This document shows positions 42,493 to 51,581 of a DNA stretch of 62,889 bases, in pieces. The notes beneath the pieces were generated by a model that was not told where the DNA came from, did no database searches, and saw only the letters and a program-made list of their open reading frames with translations. Positions within the stretch are counted from its first letter, which is position 1. Every line of letters starts with the position of its first letter. The stretch is from assembly GCA_902760865.1 (NCBI GenBank), contig CACWID010000012.1:1-62889 (forward strand), given 5' to 3'. Position numbers and translations under genes: made by a program. Source of the DNA: an uncultured Bacteroidales bacterium. Lineage in GTDB: Bacteria > Bacteroidota > Bacteroidia > Bacteroidales > Muribaculaceae.

Positions 42493-43914
42493 ATGAGTAC
42501 TACATTTTGGATCAAAGCTCTCGAGCTGATTCTGGCACTGGGCATCCTGGTGATGATCCACGAATTTGGACACTACTTTTTCGCCCGTGTGTTCGGAGTG
42601 TGGGTAGAGAAATTCTACCTCTTCTTCAATCCATGGTTAACCATTGCGAAATGGAAACCCGGCAAATACTTCAAGTGGTTCTCACACGGCAATGAAATGG
42701 CCGTTGCCGGCGAGAACGACCTCAACGAGAATAAGAAATCATGGCGTGCCACCGAGTACGGACTGGGGTGGCTACCCCTGGGCGGCTATTGCTCCATCGC
42801 CGGCATGATCGACGAGTCGATGAACACCGAGGCCATGAAGGAGCCCGCCAAGTCTTGGGAATTCCGCAGCAAGCCGGCATGGCAGCGCCTGCTCATCATG
42901 CTGGGCGGCGTGCTGTTCAACTTCCTGCTGGCTATCGTCATCTACGCCGGCATCGTCTATAGCGTTGGCGAGGAGTATGTCAAGTTCTCCGATGCCACCA
43001 GCGGTATGATTTATTGCGACAGCGCCCACAAGGTCGGTTTTGTGGACGGAGATATCCCCCTGAGTGCTGACGACAAGGAACTCGTGCGTCCCGATGCCGG
43101 CAGCCTGCAGGCCATGTTGACATGCCATCAGGTCAAGGTGCTGCGCAACCACAAGGACACCATTGCCATCAGCATCCCCGACAACTTCATCTTCCAGGTG
43201 AACAGTGATGCCGAAAAGGGACATCCGTTCATGATTTACTGCATGCCCCTGATCGTCGATCAGGTGCAGCCGCGCATGGGCGGTGAGAAAGCCGGCCTGA
43301 TGAAAGGCGACCGCCTGCTGGCGGTGAATGACGTTCCCACGCCAGACATCACCTCCTTCTCGGAGGAGCTTGCTAAATACAAGAACAAGAATGTGACCCT
43401 GCGCTATCAGCGCGGCAACCAGGAGCTCACGGCAGTGGATGTTCCCATCGACGGCAACGGCATGCTGGGCATCACCAAGGAGCTTGACCCGTCCAAGATT
43501 TTCAAGAGCACGGTCATCCACTACAACTTGCTGCAGTCGATTCCCCGCGGCATCGAGATGGGCTGGGACAAGATGGTCAACTATGTGAAGCAGCTCAAGT
43601 ATGTCTTCACCCCCGAGGGAGCACAGAGCCTGGGCGGTTTCGGTGCCATCGGCAGCATATTCCCCGAGAAGTGGAACTGGCTGGACTTCTGGAACATCAC
43701 CGCTCTGATCTCGGTCATCCTGGCCGTGATGAACATCCTGCCCATCCCCGCATTGGACGGTGGTCACGTGCTGTTCCTGCTCTATGAGATCATTACCGGC
43801 CGCCAGCCGAGTCTCAAGTTTATGGAGAAGGCACAGATGGTGGGTATGGCCCTGCTCATCGCCCTGCTCCTGTTTGCTAATGGTAACGACATCTACAGAT
43901 ATTTCTTTAAATGA
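42493..43914 (+). CDS. rseP: Site-2 protease RseP (RIP metalloprotease)
   Basis: 473 residues. First transmembrane helix contains the zinc motif VMIHEFGHYFFAR (H23, E24, H27); two PDZ-like regions in the middle (~150-330, e.g. PRMGGEKAGLMKGDRLLAVND); C-terminal LDG motif MNILPIPALDGGHVLFLLYE completing the active site, and a last helix. It cleaves anti-sigma factors and signal-peptide remnants within the inner membrane. Its stop overlaps the next start (ATGA, 43911-43914). Confidence 0.95.
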   Translation: MSTTFWIKALELILALGILVMIHEFGHYFFARVFGVWVEKFYLFFNPWLTIAKWKPGKYFKWFSHGNEMAVAGENDLNENKKSWRATEYGLGWLPLGGYCSIAGMIDESMNTEAMKEPAKSWEFRSKPAWQRLLIMLGGVLFNFLLAIVIYAGIVYSVGEEYVKFSDATSGMIYCDSAHKVGFVDGDIPLSADDKELVRPDAGSLQAMLTCHQVKVLRNHKDTIAISIPDNFIFQVNSDAEKGHPFMIYCMPLIVDQVQPRMGGEKAGLMKGDRLLAVNDVPTPDITSFSEELAKYKNKNVTLRYQRGNQELTAVDVPIDGNGMLGITKELDPSKIFKSTVIHYNLLQSIPRGIEMGWDKMVNYVKQLKYVFTPEGAQSLGGFGAIGSIFPEKWNWLDFWNITALISVILAVMNILPIPALDGGHVLFLLYEIITGRQPSLKFMEKAQMVGMALLIALLLFANGNDIYRYFFK

Positions 43915-45092
43915 CCTATAAAACCGTAACTCTCAAGCGCGGCAAGGAAGAATCGCTGCAGCGCTTTCATCCCTGGGTATTCTCGGGCGCCATTGCCGCG
44001 GCCGATGACACGATTGAGGAAGGCGACCTGGTGACTGTCTATGCCCATGACGGGACCCTCATCGGCAACGGCCACAGCCAGATCGGCAGCATCGCCGTGA
44101 GGATGCTCACCTTTGACGACACGGCCATCGACGAGGCCTTCTATGAACAGCGTCTGACCGATGCCTACAGGATGCGCGAATCCCTGGGCCTGCAGCGGGA
44201 AGACAACAATGCCTTCCGTCTTGTGCATGGCGAGGGCGACTTCCTGCCCGGCCTTGTGGTGGACATCTACGGTCCCACGGCCGTGATGCAGGCCCACTCA
44301 CCCGGCATGCACTTTGCCCGCGACATCATCGCCAAGGCACTGACCCGATTGCCCGGCATCCGCAACGTCTATTACAAGAGCGAGACCACCTTGCCCTACA
44401 AGGCTCACCTCGACCCGGTGAACGACTATATCATCGGCAGCATGGAGACTGACGAAGCGCTGGAAAACGGTCTGCGTTTCCATGTCGATTGGCTGAAGGG
44501 CCAGAAGACCGGCTTCTTTGTCGATCAGCGCGAGAACCGTCGCCTGCTTGAGCACTACAGCCATGGGCGCCGTGTGCTCAACATGTTCTGCTACACCGGC
44601 GGCTTCTCGGTCTATGCCTTGAGGGGTGGGGCAGAGCTGGTTCACTCGGTCGACAGTTCGGCCAAGGCCGTCCGCCTCACCGATGACAACGTGTCGCTGA
44701 ACTTCGGCAGCGAGGACGCTCGTCACCGGTCATTTGCCGAGGATGCATTCAAGTTCCTTGACAATATGGAAGCGGATTCCTATGACCTTATCATCCTGGA
44801 TCCGCCGGCATTTGCCAAGCACAAGAGCGCCCTGCGCAATGCCCTCGTGGGCTACCGTCGCCTCAATGCCAAGGCGCTGGAAAAAATGCCTCACGGCAGC
44901 ATCCTGTTCACCTTCTCCTGCTCCCAGGCCGTGAACAAGGAGCAGTTCCGCCTGGCAGTGTTCAGCGCAGCGGCCCAGACACGCCGCCGTGTGCGCATCC
45001 TGCACCAACTGACCCAGCCGGCCGACCATCCCATCAACATCTATCATCCTGAGGGAGAGTACCTCAAGGGATTGGTCCTCTATGTGGAATAG
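43911..45092 (+). CDS. rlmI: Class I SAM-dependent rRNA large-subunit methyltransferase (RlmI-like)
   Basis: 393 residues. N-terminal PUA domain (KRGKEESLQRFHPWVFSGAI, GDLVTVYAHDGTLIGNGH), central RlmI-type strand region, then a Rossmann methyltransferase: NMFCYTGGFSVYA (SAM motif I), SVDSSAKAV (motif II), LIILDPPAFAKHKSAL (motif IV) and LFTFSCSQ. Related to RlmI, which makes m5C1962 in 23S rRNA; the exact base is inferred. It is translationally coupled to rseP by ATGA overlap. Confidence 0.85.
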   Translation: MTYKTVTLKRGKEESLQRFHPWVFSGAIAAADDTIEEGDLVTVYAHDGTLIGNGHSQIGSIAVRMLTFDDTAIDEAFYEQRLTDAYRMRESLGLQREDNNAFRLVHGEGDFLPGLVVDIYGPTAVMQAHSPGMHFARDIIAKALTRLPGIRNVYYKSETTLPYKAHLDPVNDYIIGSMETDEALENGLRFHVDWLKGQKTGFFVDQRENRRLLEHYSHGRRVLNMFCYTGGFSVYALRGGAELVHSVDSSAKAVRLTDDNVSLNFGSEDARHRSFAEDAFKFLDNMEADSYDLIILDPPAFAKHKSALRNALVGYRRLNAKALEKMPHGSILFTFSCSQAVNKEQFRLAVFSAAAQTRRRVRILHQLTQPADHPINIYHPEGEYLKGLVLYVE

Positions 45093-45143
45093 AAGTCCCG
45101 ATCAGAATATTTTATCAACCAAAACATATTTCAAAAAACTAAG

Positions 45144-45596
45144 ATGAAGAAATTATCAATCCTTTTTGCAGCCGTGGCTCTGCTGGCCATGACCGCATGC
45201 AATGAGAAGCCTGCCAAGTCGGCTGACGACGCCCAGCCCGCAACCAGCGAGCAAGTTGATACCGCCCAAGCAAAGAATGCGGCCAAAGTGGACGTGGACC
45301 GTGCCAAGCCCACCGAGGACGGAAAGGACCACATCGTCGCTGAGTTTGCCAACAAGGACTACCAGGTCCGCATTGAGAATCTCGCTGACGGCACCTATCG
45401 CGTCAGCTTGTGGAAGGTCGGTCAGGACAAGAGCAGCAAGCCCGAACGTGTAGCCGAGTCCAAGAATTGTGTCATGAAGGACAACAATTACCTGATGAAG
45501 ACCGATGACGGCACTATCTATATCATCAATGCCCAGCCCGGCTCGGAGCAGCTGACCATCATGAAGGAGAATGAGATGATCTATCCCAAGATGTAA
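45144..45596 (+). CDS. Predicted lipoprotein of unknown function
   Basis: 150 residues. Lipoprotein signal with C19 after ALLAMTA, an Ala/Lys/Asp-rich spacer (~20-55), then a beta-rich domain (VAEFANKDYQVRIENLADGTYRVSLWK ... MKTDDGTIYIINAQPGSEQL) in which the charge pattern suggests a small exposed sandwich. No family recognised. It lies 52 nt after rlmI and 15 nt before another lipoprotein gene, so it is likely co-transcribed with the latter. Confidence 0.7.
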   Translation: MKKLSILFAAVALLAMTACNEKPAKSADDAQPATSEQVDTAQAKNAAKVDVDRAKPTEDGKDHIVAEFANKDYQVRIENLADGTYRVSLWKVGQDKSSKPERVAESKNCVMKDNNYLMKTDDGTIYIINAQPGSEQLTIMKENEMIYPKM

Positions 45597-45610
45597 CTGA
45601 CGACCAAGAT

Positions 45611-46357
45611 ATGAAAAAGACTGCATCGATAGTACTTACCTTGCTGTTGTGCATGGTGATGACATCCTGCTCCAAAACCGCGAGAGAGGAAAAGCGCTTG
45701 CTGAAGGGGATGATGAGTGAAAACTACGAGACCTCGGCCAAGGCCCTCAGCGAATTCATCACATGGATGCAGACCGACAAGGCCACCATGAACCATGACT
45801 TCCAGCTCATGCGTGAGAAGTTGGGCATGAAGATAGTCAACAGTCCCGACAGCCTGGTGCGCTGCTACAGCTGGGTGACAGGACAGTTTGAAAACAACGC
45901 ATCCTATGCCAACATTATTCAATGGATGACCGAGGGCCATTTTGTCGGCTATAGCGGACCCATTGACCACCTGCTGGCAGGTCGTGAGGCCAATCTCAAG
46001 GCCCAGGAGACGCTGGCCCACAGCATCGACACCATCTTCGAGATCCGTTTCGGTAAGCAGCCTGTTTACCTGATAGCCCAGTCCTACACTAACCGCAAGG
46101 GCTTCAGGCGTGCCTATGTGTCGGCTTCTACCATCGCAGCCCTGAGTCTCAGGCTGTTGCCGTTCTTCTTTGACGGTACCGAGATTGCCGGTAACAATGA
46201 GTTCATCGATGAGGCAAACGTCCCCATCGGAGACCTGTTCAAGTGGGACGAGAAGAACCGTCTGTTCTATGCCTATCAGGTAGATGACAGCAGCCGTCTC
46301 ATCCCGGGCCAGTACACCATCTATAAGCTGGGCGAGAAGAATTTCGTCAAGCAATGA
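45611..46357 (+). CDS. Predicted lipoprotein of unknown function
   Basis: 248 residues. Lipoprotein signal with C20 after TLLLCMVMTS. The mature part is helical at first (AREEKRLLKGMMSENYETSAKALSEFITWMQTD) and then mixed, with FEIRFGKQPVYLIAQSYTNRKGFRRAYVSASTIAALS. I recognise no family. Its stop codon overlaps an ATG of the next frame (46354), but the peptidase signal peptide starts 48 nt later. The three genes 45144, 45611 and 46405 form a likely operon. Confidence 0.7.
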   Translation: MKKTASIVLTLLLCMVMTSCSKTAREEKRLLKGMMSENYETSAKALSEFITWMQTDKATMNHDFQLMREKLGMKIVNSPDSLVRCYSWVTGQFENNASYANIIQWMTEGHFVGYSGPIDHLLAGREANLKAQETLAHSIDTIFEIRFGKQPVYLIAQSYTNRKGFRRAYVSASTIAALSLRLLPFFFDGTEIAGNNEFIDEANVPIGDLFKWDEKNRLFYAYQVDDSSRLIPGQYTIYKLGEKNFVKQ

Positions 46358-46404
46358 TTCAGAAACCGATACAGAAAACCAACCGCTTATTTAATACTAA
46401 AAAG

Positions 46405-48405
46405 ATGAGAAAAATGATTATTGCCGCTATTGCCACGGCGGCGCTATCAACAACTGCAATGGCTCAGAACAATAACTTTGACTACTCGGTGGACCGATTT
46501 GCCGACATCGAGGTGCTGCGCTACCAGGTGCCCGGTTTCGAGGACCTGTCGCTCCAGCAGAAGGAGCTGGTATATTACCTCACCGAGGCTGCACTCAACG
46601 GTCGCGACATCCTCTTTGACCAGAACTGCAAGTACAACCTGATGGTGCGCCAGACCCTTGAGGAAATCTACCGCAATTACAAGGGCAGCAAGGATGACAA
46701 GGACTACGTTGCCTTCATGAAGTACCTGAAGCAGGTGTGGTTCGGCAACGGCATCCATCACCATTACTCCATGGACAAGTTCACCCCCGAATTCAGCAAG
46801 GACTTCTTTGACAAGCAGTTTGCAGCACTGCCCGGTGCAAAGAACCGCGCCGCTGACAAGAAGGTGCTCGACCGCATCCTCTTTGACCCGTCATTCATGG
46901 CCAAGCGCGTCAACCAGGCCGACGGCGAGGACCTGATTCTCACGTCAGCCTGCAACATGTATGAGGGCGTGACCCAGCAGGAGGTCGAGGACTTCTACAA
47001 TAACCTCAAGGACACCACCGACCTGACTCCCATATCGTGGGGCCTGAACTGCAAGGTGGTCAAGAAGAACGGCAAGGTGGTCGAGGAGCCCTACAAAGTG
47101 GGCGGACTCTACAGCAAGGCCATCGAGCGCATCGTCTATTGGCTCCAGAAGGCCGCCGGTGTAGCCGAGAACGAGGGCCAGCGCGCCTATATCAACGAGC
47201 TGATCAAGTTCTACCAGACCGGTTCGTTGAAGACCTTCGACGACTACAGTATCATGTGGGCCGAGGAGACCAAGAGCGACGTGGACTTCATCAACGGCTT
47301 TATCGAGAGCTATGGCGATCCCCTGGGCATGACCGGTTCATGGGAGGGCATGGTCAACTTCAAGGACAAAGCCGCCTCGCGCCGCAGCAAGCTCATCAGC
47401 GATAACGCCCAGTACTTCGAGAGCAACTCTCCCGTTGACGACCGCTTCAAGAAGAAAGAGGTCAAGGGCGTGAGCGCCAAGGTCATCACCGCAGCCATCC
47501 TGGCTGGTGACAGCTATCCCTCAACGCCCATCGGCATCAACCTGCCTAACAGCAACTGGATCCGTGCCGCCCATGGCTCGAAGTCGGTCAGCATCGACAA
47601 CATCACCGATGCCTATAACAAGGTGGCTGCCGGTACCGGTTTCAACGAGGAGTTTGCCTACAGCAACGTTGAGGTCGAGCTGATGAAGAAGTATCTCGAC
47701 ATCGCCGACGCTCTGCACACCGACCTGCACGAGTGCCTGGGTCATGCCTCCGGACAACTGCTGCCCGGCGTTGACCAGGATGCTCTGAAGGCCTACGGTT
47801 CTTCGCTCGAGGAAGGCCGCGCCGACCTGTTTGCGCTCTATTATCTGGCTGATCCCAAGCTCGTTGAGCTCGGAATCTTCCCCAACATGGACACCTATAA
47901 GGCCGAGTACTATAAGTATATCATGAACGGCCTGATGACCCAGTTGACCCGCATCGAGCCGGGTAAGGACATCGAGGAGGCCCACATGCGCAACCGCAAG
48001 TTCATCAGCGAGTGGTGCTATCAGCACGGCAAGAAGGACAACGTCATCGAGTATGTGAAGCGTGATGGCAAGACCTACATCCGTGTCAATGACTATGAGA
48101 AGCTCCGTGGCCTGTTCGCCCAGCTCCTCGCCGAGGTGCAGCGCATCAAGAGTGAGGGTGACTACGAGGCCGGTCGCCAGCTGGTGGAGACCTACGGTGT
48201 GAAGGTTGATCCCGCCATCCACAAGGAGGTTCTCGCCCGCTATGAGGGCTTGAATATCGCCCCCTACAAGGGCTTTGTCAACCCCATCTACACTCCCGTG
48301 TATGACAAGAACGGCAAGCTCATTGACGTGAAGATTTCTTACACCGAGGGCTACATCGACCAAATGTTGCGCTACGGTCAGGACTATTCTCCGCTGACCC
48401 ATTAA
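46405..48405 (+). CDS. Exported dipeptidyl-peptidase III family metallopeptidase (M49)
   Basis: About 666 residues from the ATG at 46405, which begins a clear signal peptide (MRKMIIAAIATAALSTTAMAQ); the in-frame ATG at 46354 adds 17 residues with no export logic. Zinc-binding motif HECLGH (H442, catalytic E443, H447), the M49 HExxGH type with one residue more than HExxH, and the second motif EEGRAD (~469-474), giving the third ligand Glu. Other family segments: WFGNGIHHHYSMDK, TPIGINLPNSNWIRAAHGSKSV and EFAYSNVEVELMKKY. It releases dipeptides from oligopeptides, probably in the periplasm. A strong terminator follows. Confidence 0.88.
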   Translation: MRKMIIAAIATAALSTTAMAQNNNFDYSVDRFADIEVLRYQVPGFEDLSLQQKELVYYLTEAALNGRDILFDQNCKYNLMVRQTLEEIYRNYKGSKDDKDYVAFMKYLKQVWFGNGIHHHYSMDKFTPEFSKDFFDKQFAALPGAKNRAADKKVLDRILFDPSFMAKRVNQADGEDLILTSACNMYEGVTQQEVEDFYNNLKDTTDLTPISWGLNCKVVKKNGKVVEEPYKVGGLYSKAIERIVYWLQKAAGVAENEGQRAYINELIKFYQTGSLKTFDDYSIMWAEETKSDVDFINGFIESYGDPLGMTGSWEGMVNFKDKAASRRSKLISDNAQYFESNSPVDDRFKKKEVKGVSAKVITAAILAGDSYPSTPIGINLPNSNWIRAAHGSKSVSIDNITDAYNKVAAGTGFNEEFAYSNVEVELMKKYLDIADALHTDLHECLGHASGQLLPGVDQDALKAYGSSLEEGRADLFALYYLADPKLVELGIFPNMDTYKAEYYKYIMNGLMTQLTRIEPGKDIEEAHMRNRKFISEWCYQHGKKDNVIEYVKRDGKTYIRVNDYEKLRGLFAQLLAEVQRIKSEGDYEAGRQLVETYGVKVDPAIHKEVLARYEGLNIAPYKGFVNPIYTPVYDKNGKLIDVKISYTEGYIDQMLRYGQDYSPLTH

Positions 48406-48431
48406 TCATCAGCAGGAATAATTGATCAACA

Positions 48432-48473
48432 AGAGATGCCCACCGGCGTGACTGGTGGGCATCTCTTATTTTG
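48432..48473 (+). terminator. Terminator after the M49 peptidase gene
   Basis: Perfect 13-bp stem AGAGATGCCCACC (48432-48444) / GGTGGGCATCTCT (48454-48466) followed by TATTTTG. Confidence 0.9.
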
Positions 48474-48480
48474 TTCGGTC

Positions 48481-49095
48481 TGTTGACGCAAGTTTTTGCG
48501 TCTCTTTTCGTCAGGAGTTACATTTATTCTACACGGAGACGCAAGATTTTGCGTCTCTACAGGGGCGCTGGGGATTGACTACCTTAGCATCAACGCTCCC
48601 CGGCCCCCTCTAATCTTAGAGGGGGAGTTGATAACGCGCTGATTGATAATCAATAACTTCGTCAAACTCATTATCGTCATGTAGAGACACAAAATTTTGC
48701 GTCTCTTATCGTAAGGAGTTACATTTTTTCTACACGGAGACGCAAGATTTTGCGTCTCTACAAGGGCGCTAGTTGACTACCATAGCATCAACCCTCTAAT
48801 CTAGAGGGGGGAGTTGATAACGTGCTGATTGACAATCAATAACTGTGTCGAACTCACAATTCTCATGTAGAGACGCAAAATTTTGCGTCTCTTATCGTCA
48901 GGAGTTACATTTATTCTACACAGAGACGCAAGATTTTGCGTCTCTACAAGGGCGCTGGTTGACTACCTTAGCATCAACGCCCCCCGGCCCCCTCTAATCT
49001 TAGAGGGGGTGTTGATAACGCACTGATTGACAATCAATAACTTTGTCAAACTCATTATCGTCATGTAGAGACGCAAGATTTTGCGTCTCTACAAG
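48481..49095. repeat. Tandem array of ~190-bp composite palindromic units
   Basis: About 3.2 copies with palindrome A at 48482 (degenerate), 48681, 48867 and 49065 (spacings 199, 186, 198 bp). Each unit holds: palindrome A (GAGACGC...GCGTCTCTTA), ~27-nt spacer (CGTCAGGAGTTACATTTATT), palindrome B (GGAGACGCAAGATTTTGCGT), AGCATCAACGCCCCCCGGCC-type block, CCCCTCTAATCTTAGAGGGG hairpin, and GATTGACAATCAATAACT (itself a GATTG/CAATC inverted repeat). The last partial unit ends 15 nt from the stop codon of the endonuclease I gene. Confidence 0.92.
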
Positions 49096-49109
49096 TTATC
49101 AGGATCTAC

Positions 49110-50915
49110 TCAGCGAGAAGGCTTTGTCAATATGATATTGATCAGTCGGGTAACATCAGCGATATTCACCTCGTTGTCGCCGTTCACGTCAGGATTACCC
49201 AGCACGACAGCATTGGGATTGAGTATGGCGTTGATGAGTGCCGTTACATCAGCAATGTTGATATCGCCGTCTCCATTCACGTCGCCGATGAGGGCGCCTG
49301 CCAAGGTAACATGCTCTATATTGGACCAGACGCTCTCGGTGCCATCGGTGTAGATGGCCTTGACATAATACTCATAAATGCCACTTGTGAGTGCCTGGAC
49401 GAGATAACAGGTGTCAGTGATGCCGCTGACGTTGCGCCAAGTCGAGTCACCCTCTTCTTCGATTTCGCGCAACCTGATCGGATGCTGTATGAGGTCCCCG
49501 TTATAGATGTCCACATGAGAGACATAAAAACGCTTTTTGGTGGCTATCGCGGACAACTTGATGTTCTTATCGGAACAACCATAAAGCACAACGGTATAGT
49601 CGGCGGGAGTATCGCTCAATGTGACTGTCTCGCTGACATCACCGCACGACACAATCACCGAACTGCCGTCGCTACCAGCGGCACCAATCCAGTTCTTGGC
49701 ATTGAATACGACAGTAACGGTGTTGCCAAGTTCCAACTCAGGGCTTTCCAGATAGCCCACAGCGGTGGACGTGCCGACCTTCAGGCTCTGGTCGGCTGCC
49801 ACATATACTTTATAGCCAGTCCAGCCGAGATTGTCAGTATAGTTGTCAAGCGATTCGCAGATGTCTTTATTGCCGTCTTCTGATGCCTGGACGTTGGAGA
49901 AATTCTCGGACATTATCAGCGTGACAAGCTCTTCATCAACACCGGCAATGCGGTTGACCTTGAGATTATAGCTTGAGACATCACCACCGGGTGACCAATC
50001 GGCACGGAACGAAGAGCCTGTCACGGCCGAGGTGTCAACAGCATACATCACGGGGAGAAGTTTCTCGATGGGTTCAGGAGTGTCCTGACCGGTCCAGGCC
50101 GTGTTCTGCTTGGTGCCCCAGATGTACTCGGCCAGCTCGGGGTGATCGACAAAGGGGTTGCGGTTGCCCTGCTCGGAGTAAACGGCCTCGTTACGCTTGA
50201 TTTCCTTCTGGCTCACGGGGTCGGCGCGGTGCCACTCCATCAGGAGTTGCATGGACCAGTCCGAGAAAGCCTTGTAGCCGTTAGAACTGTCAAGCTGACC
50301 GCTACCGGGCCAAGTGCCCACAACGCTCTTGTAGCAGGTGACCATATAGAAGTAGATGCGAGCGAAGTCGCCCTTGTACTCGTCATCGGGTTCAAAGACA
50401 GTTGAGGTATAGCCGTTATAGGTGCTGGTGCCCAACTTGCCCTTCATAGTGACGTGCAGTTCCTCGTTAGTATAGGTGACACCACCGGCGCACACGCCGT
50501 AAGGGTTGTTGCTGCGTCGCTGGTTGACGAAGGCGTCCGTCGGGATAAGCATCGTCAAGTCGGTATACATCGGGTCAACATCACCGCCGAACCAGCTCTT
50601 GGGGAAAGAGTGCTCACGATTGATGCCCTCACCGACGTAGCTGGCGCCGGCCACATGGTCAGAGTTGTGGTCATACTTACAGTCGCTATACATGTCGATA
50701 TAGTAACCGTCATCACCCACGTCGGTGACATCATAGGCTGTCCACATATAGTTGTAGGACAACTTGGTGTGAGTGTAGATAATGCCTTCGAGAGCCGTCA
50801 TCAAGGCCTCGTCTTGCTTGCCCAATGCATTGTTGTAATAGCCATCAGGAACATCGGCCCATGCCATTACACTTGTCAGCAACATGATGGCAAGTGGAGT
50901 AATCGTTTTTTTCAT
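49110..50915 (-). CDS. Secreted endonuclease I family nuclease with split FN3/jelly-roll and dockerin-type tail
   Basis: 601 residues. Signal peptide (MKKTITPLAIMLLTSVMAWA); endonuclease I domain (~25-280) with the beta-beta-alpha metal motif INREHSFPKSWFG (H102) and NQRRSNNPYG; first half of an FN3 domain (~292-325); a jelly-roll-like domain (~334-473: MSENFSNVQ, LESPELELGNTVTVVFNAK, VSHVDIYNG); second half of FN3 (~488-540: VQALTSGIYEYYVKAIYTDG); dockerin-type repeats (~544-601: GDVNGDGDINIADVTALINA and PDVNGDNEVNIADVTRLINI). It degrades DNA outside the cell or in the periplasm. It is last in the lptF/G-like, ribBA, HD order on the minus strand, 32 nt after the HD gene. Confidence 0.85.
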   Translation of the reverse strand: MKKTITPLAIMLLTSVMAWADVPDGYYNNALGKQDEALMTALEGIIYTHTKLSYNYMWTAYDVTDVGDDGYYIDMYSDCKYDHNSDHVAGASYVGEGINREHSFPKSWFGGDVDPMYTDLTMLIPTDAFVNQRRSNNPYGVCAGGVTYTNEELHVTMKGKLGTSTYNGYTSTVFEPDDEYKGDFARIYFYMVTCYKSVVGTWPGSGQLDSSNGYKAFSDWSMQLLMEWHRADPVSQKEIKRNEAVYSEQGNRNPFVDHPELAEYIWGTKQNTAWTGQDTPEPIEKLLPVMYAVDTSAVTGSSFRADWSPGGDVSSYNLKVNRIAGVDEELVTLIMSENFSNVQASEDGNKDICESLDNYTDNLGWTGYKVYVAADQSLKVGTSTAVGYLESPELELGNTVTVVFNAKNWIGAAGSDGSSVIVSCGDVSETVTLSDTPADYTVVLYGCSDKNIKLSAIATKKRFYVSHVDIYNGDLIQHPIRLREIEEEGDSTWRNVSGITDTCYLVQALTSGIYEYYVKAIYTDGTESVWSNIEHVTLAGALIGDVNGDGDINIADVTALINAILNPNAVVLGNPDVNGDNEVNIADVTRLINIILTKPSR

Positions 50916-50947
50916 GTCTTTATAGATATTAAATGTTAATTTGTAGT

Positions 50948-51577
50948 TCAGTTGTTAATTGACTCATAGATGCGGTCAAACAGACGGCGGAATTTCGGTT
51001 CATCAGCAAGAATCTGTCTGAACTCTTCAAGCCGGCGGGCATTGGCGCTCTCGGGAATCCATAGTTTGAGGTAACCGCCGTAGTCATACTTCTCGTGCAT
51101 GTGGTCCATCAACCGCCGGTACTGTCCCTCACGGTCCAGTCCGGGCTCGTGCTTCATGCCGTACTGTAGAGCGCGGCGCACGATGGTCTCGCCGTCGATG
51201 ATACGGTCGGCCTCGGCAACGATGCGGCCATAGATGGTGCGGGGCTCGTGCTTGCTCGAGGCACGATGGTCCTCGGCCGCCTCGGCGATGGTGTTGATTT
51301 CCTCATCGCTGAACCACTGGCGCAGGCGCTCATCTTCACGCACAATGGCTGCACTGTGCACATGGTGCAACTCGCGTCCATAGGCCAGCCCCAGGTCATG
51401 ATAGGCCGCGGCGACAAGCAACATGCATCGGTCAACCTGAGGATAGAACTCGGCCAGCTGCAGTGCCTGCGAGATGACCGTGCGGGCATGGTCAGTGCCA
51501 TGGCCGGCATCGAAGTGTTCATATCGAGGAATGATTTCCCGCTCCATGAAGTCGTTGATGACATCAAACTGCCTCAT
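50948..51577 (-). CDS. HD domain phosphohydrolase
   Basis: 209 residues from the ATG at 51577, 4 nt after the ribBA stop; the longer frame (51682) only reads through ribBA in another frame. HD-superfamily metal motif: H30 in GHGTDHARTV, H60-D61 in AAAYHDLGLA, H in AAEDHRAS and D in VAEADRI. Typical of YfbR/uncharacterised HD hydrolases acting on nucleotides or phosphoesters; the substrate is unknown. Tight coupling to ribBA suggests co-expression, and one speculative role is in flavin or nucleotide salvage. Confidence 0.82.
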   Translation of the reverse strand: MRQFDVINDFMEREIIPRYEHFDAGHGTDHARTVISQALQLAEFYPQVDRCMLLVAAAYHDLGLAYGRELHHVHSAAIVREDERLRQWFSDEEINTIAEAAEDHRASSKHEPRTIYGRIVAEADRIIDGETIVRRALQYGMKHEPGLDREGQYRRLMDHMHEKYDYGGYLKLWIPESANARRLEEFRQILADEPKFRRLFDRIYESINN

Positions 51578-51581
51578 CGCC

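Noticed and set aside
48481-49095. Possible CRISPR array
   Set aside because: Units are ~190 bp, spacers between repeats are themselves conserved, and no cas genes are present; this is a tandem array of composite palindromes.
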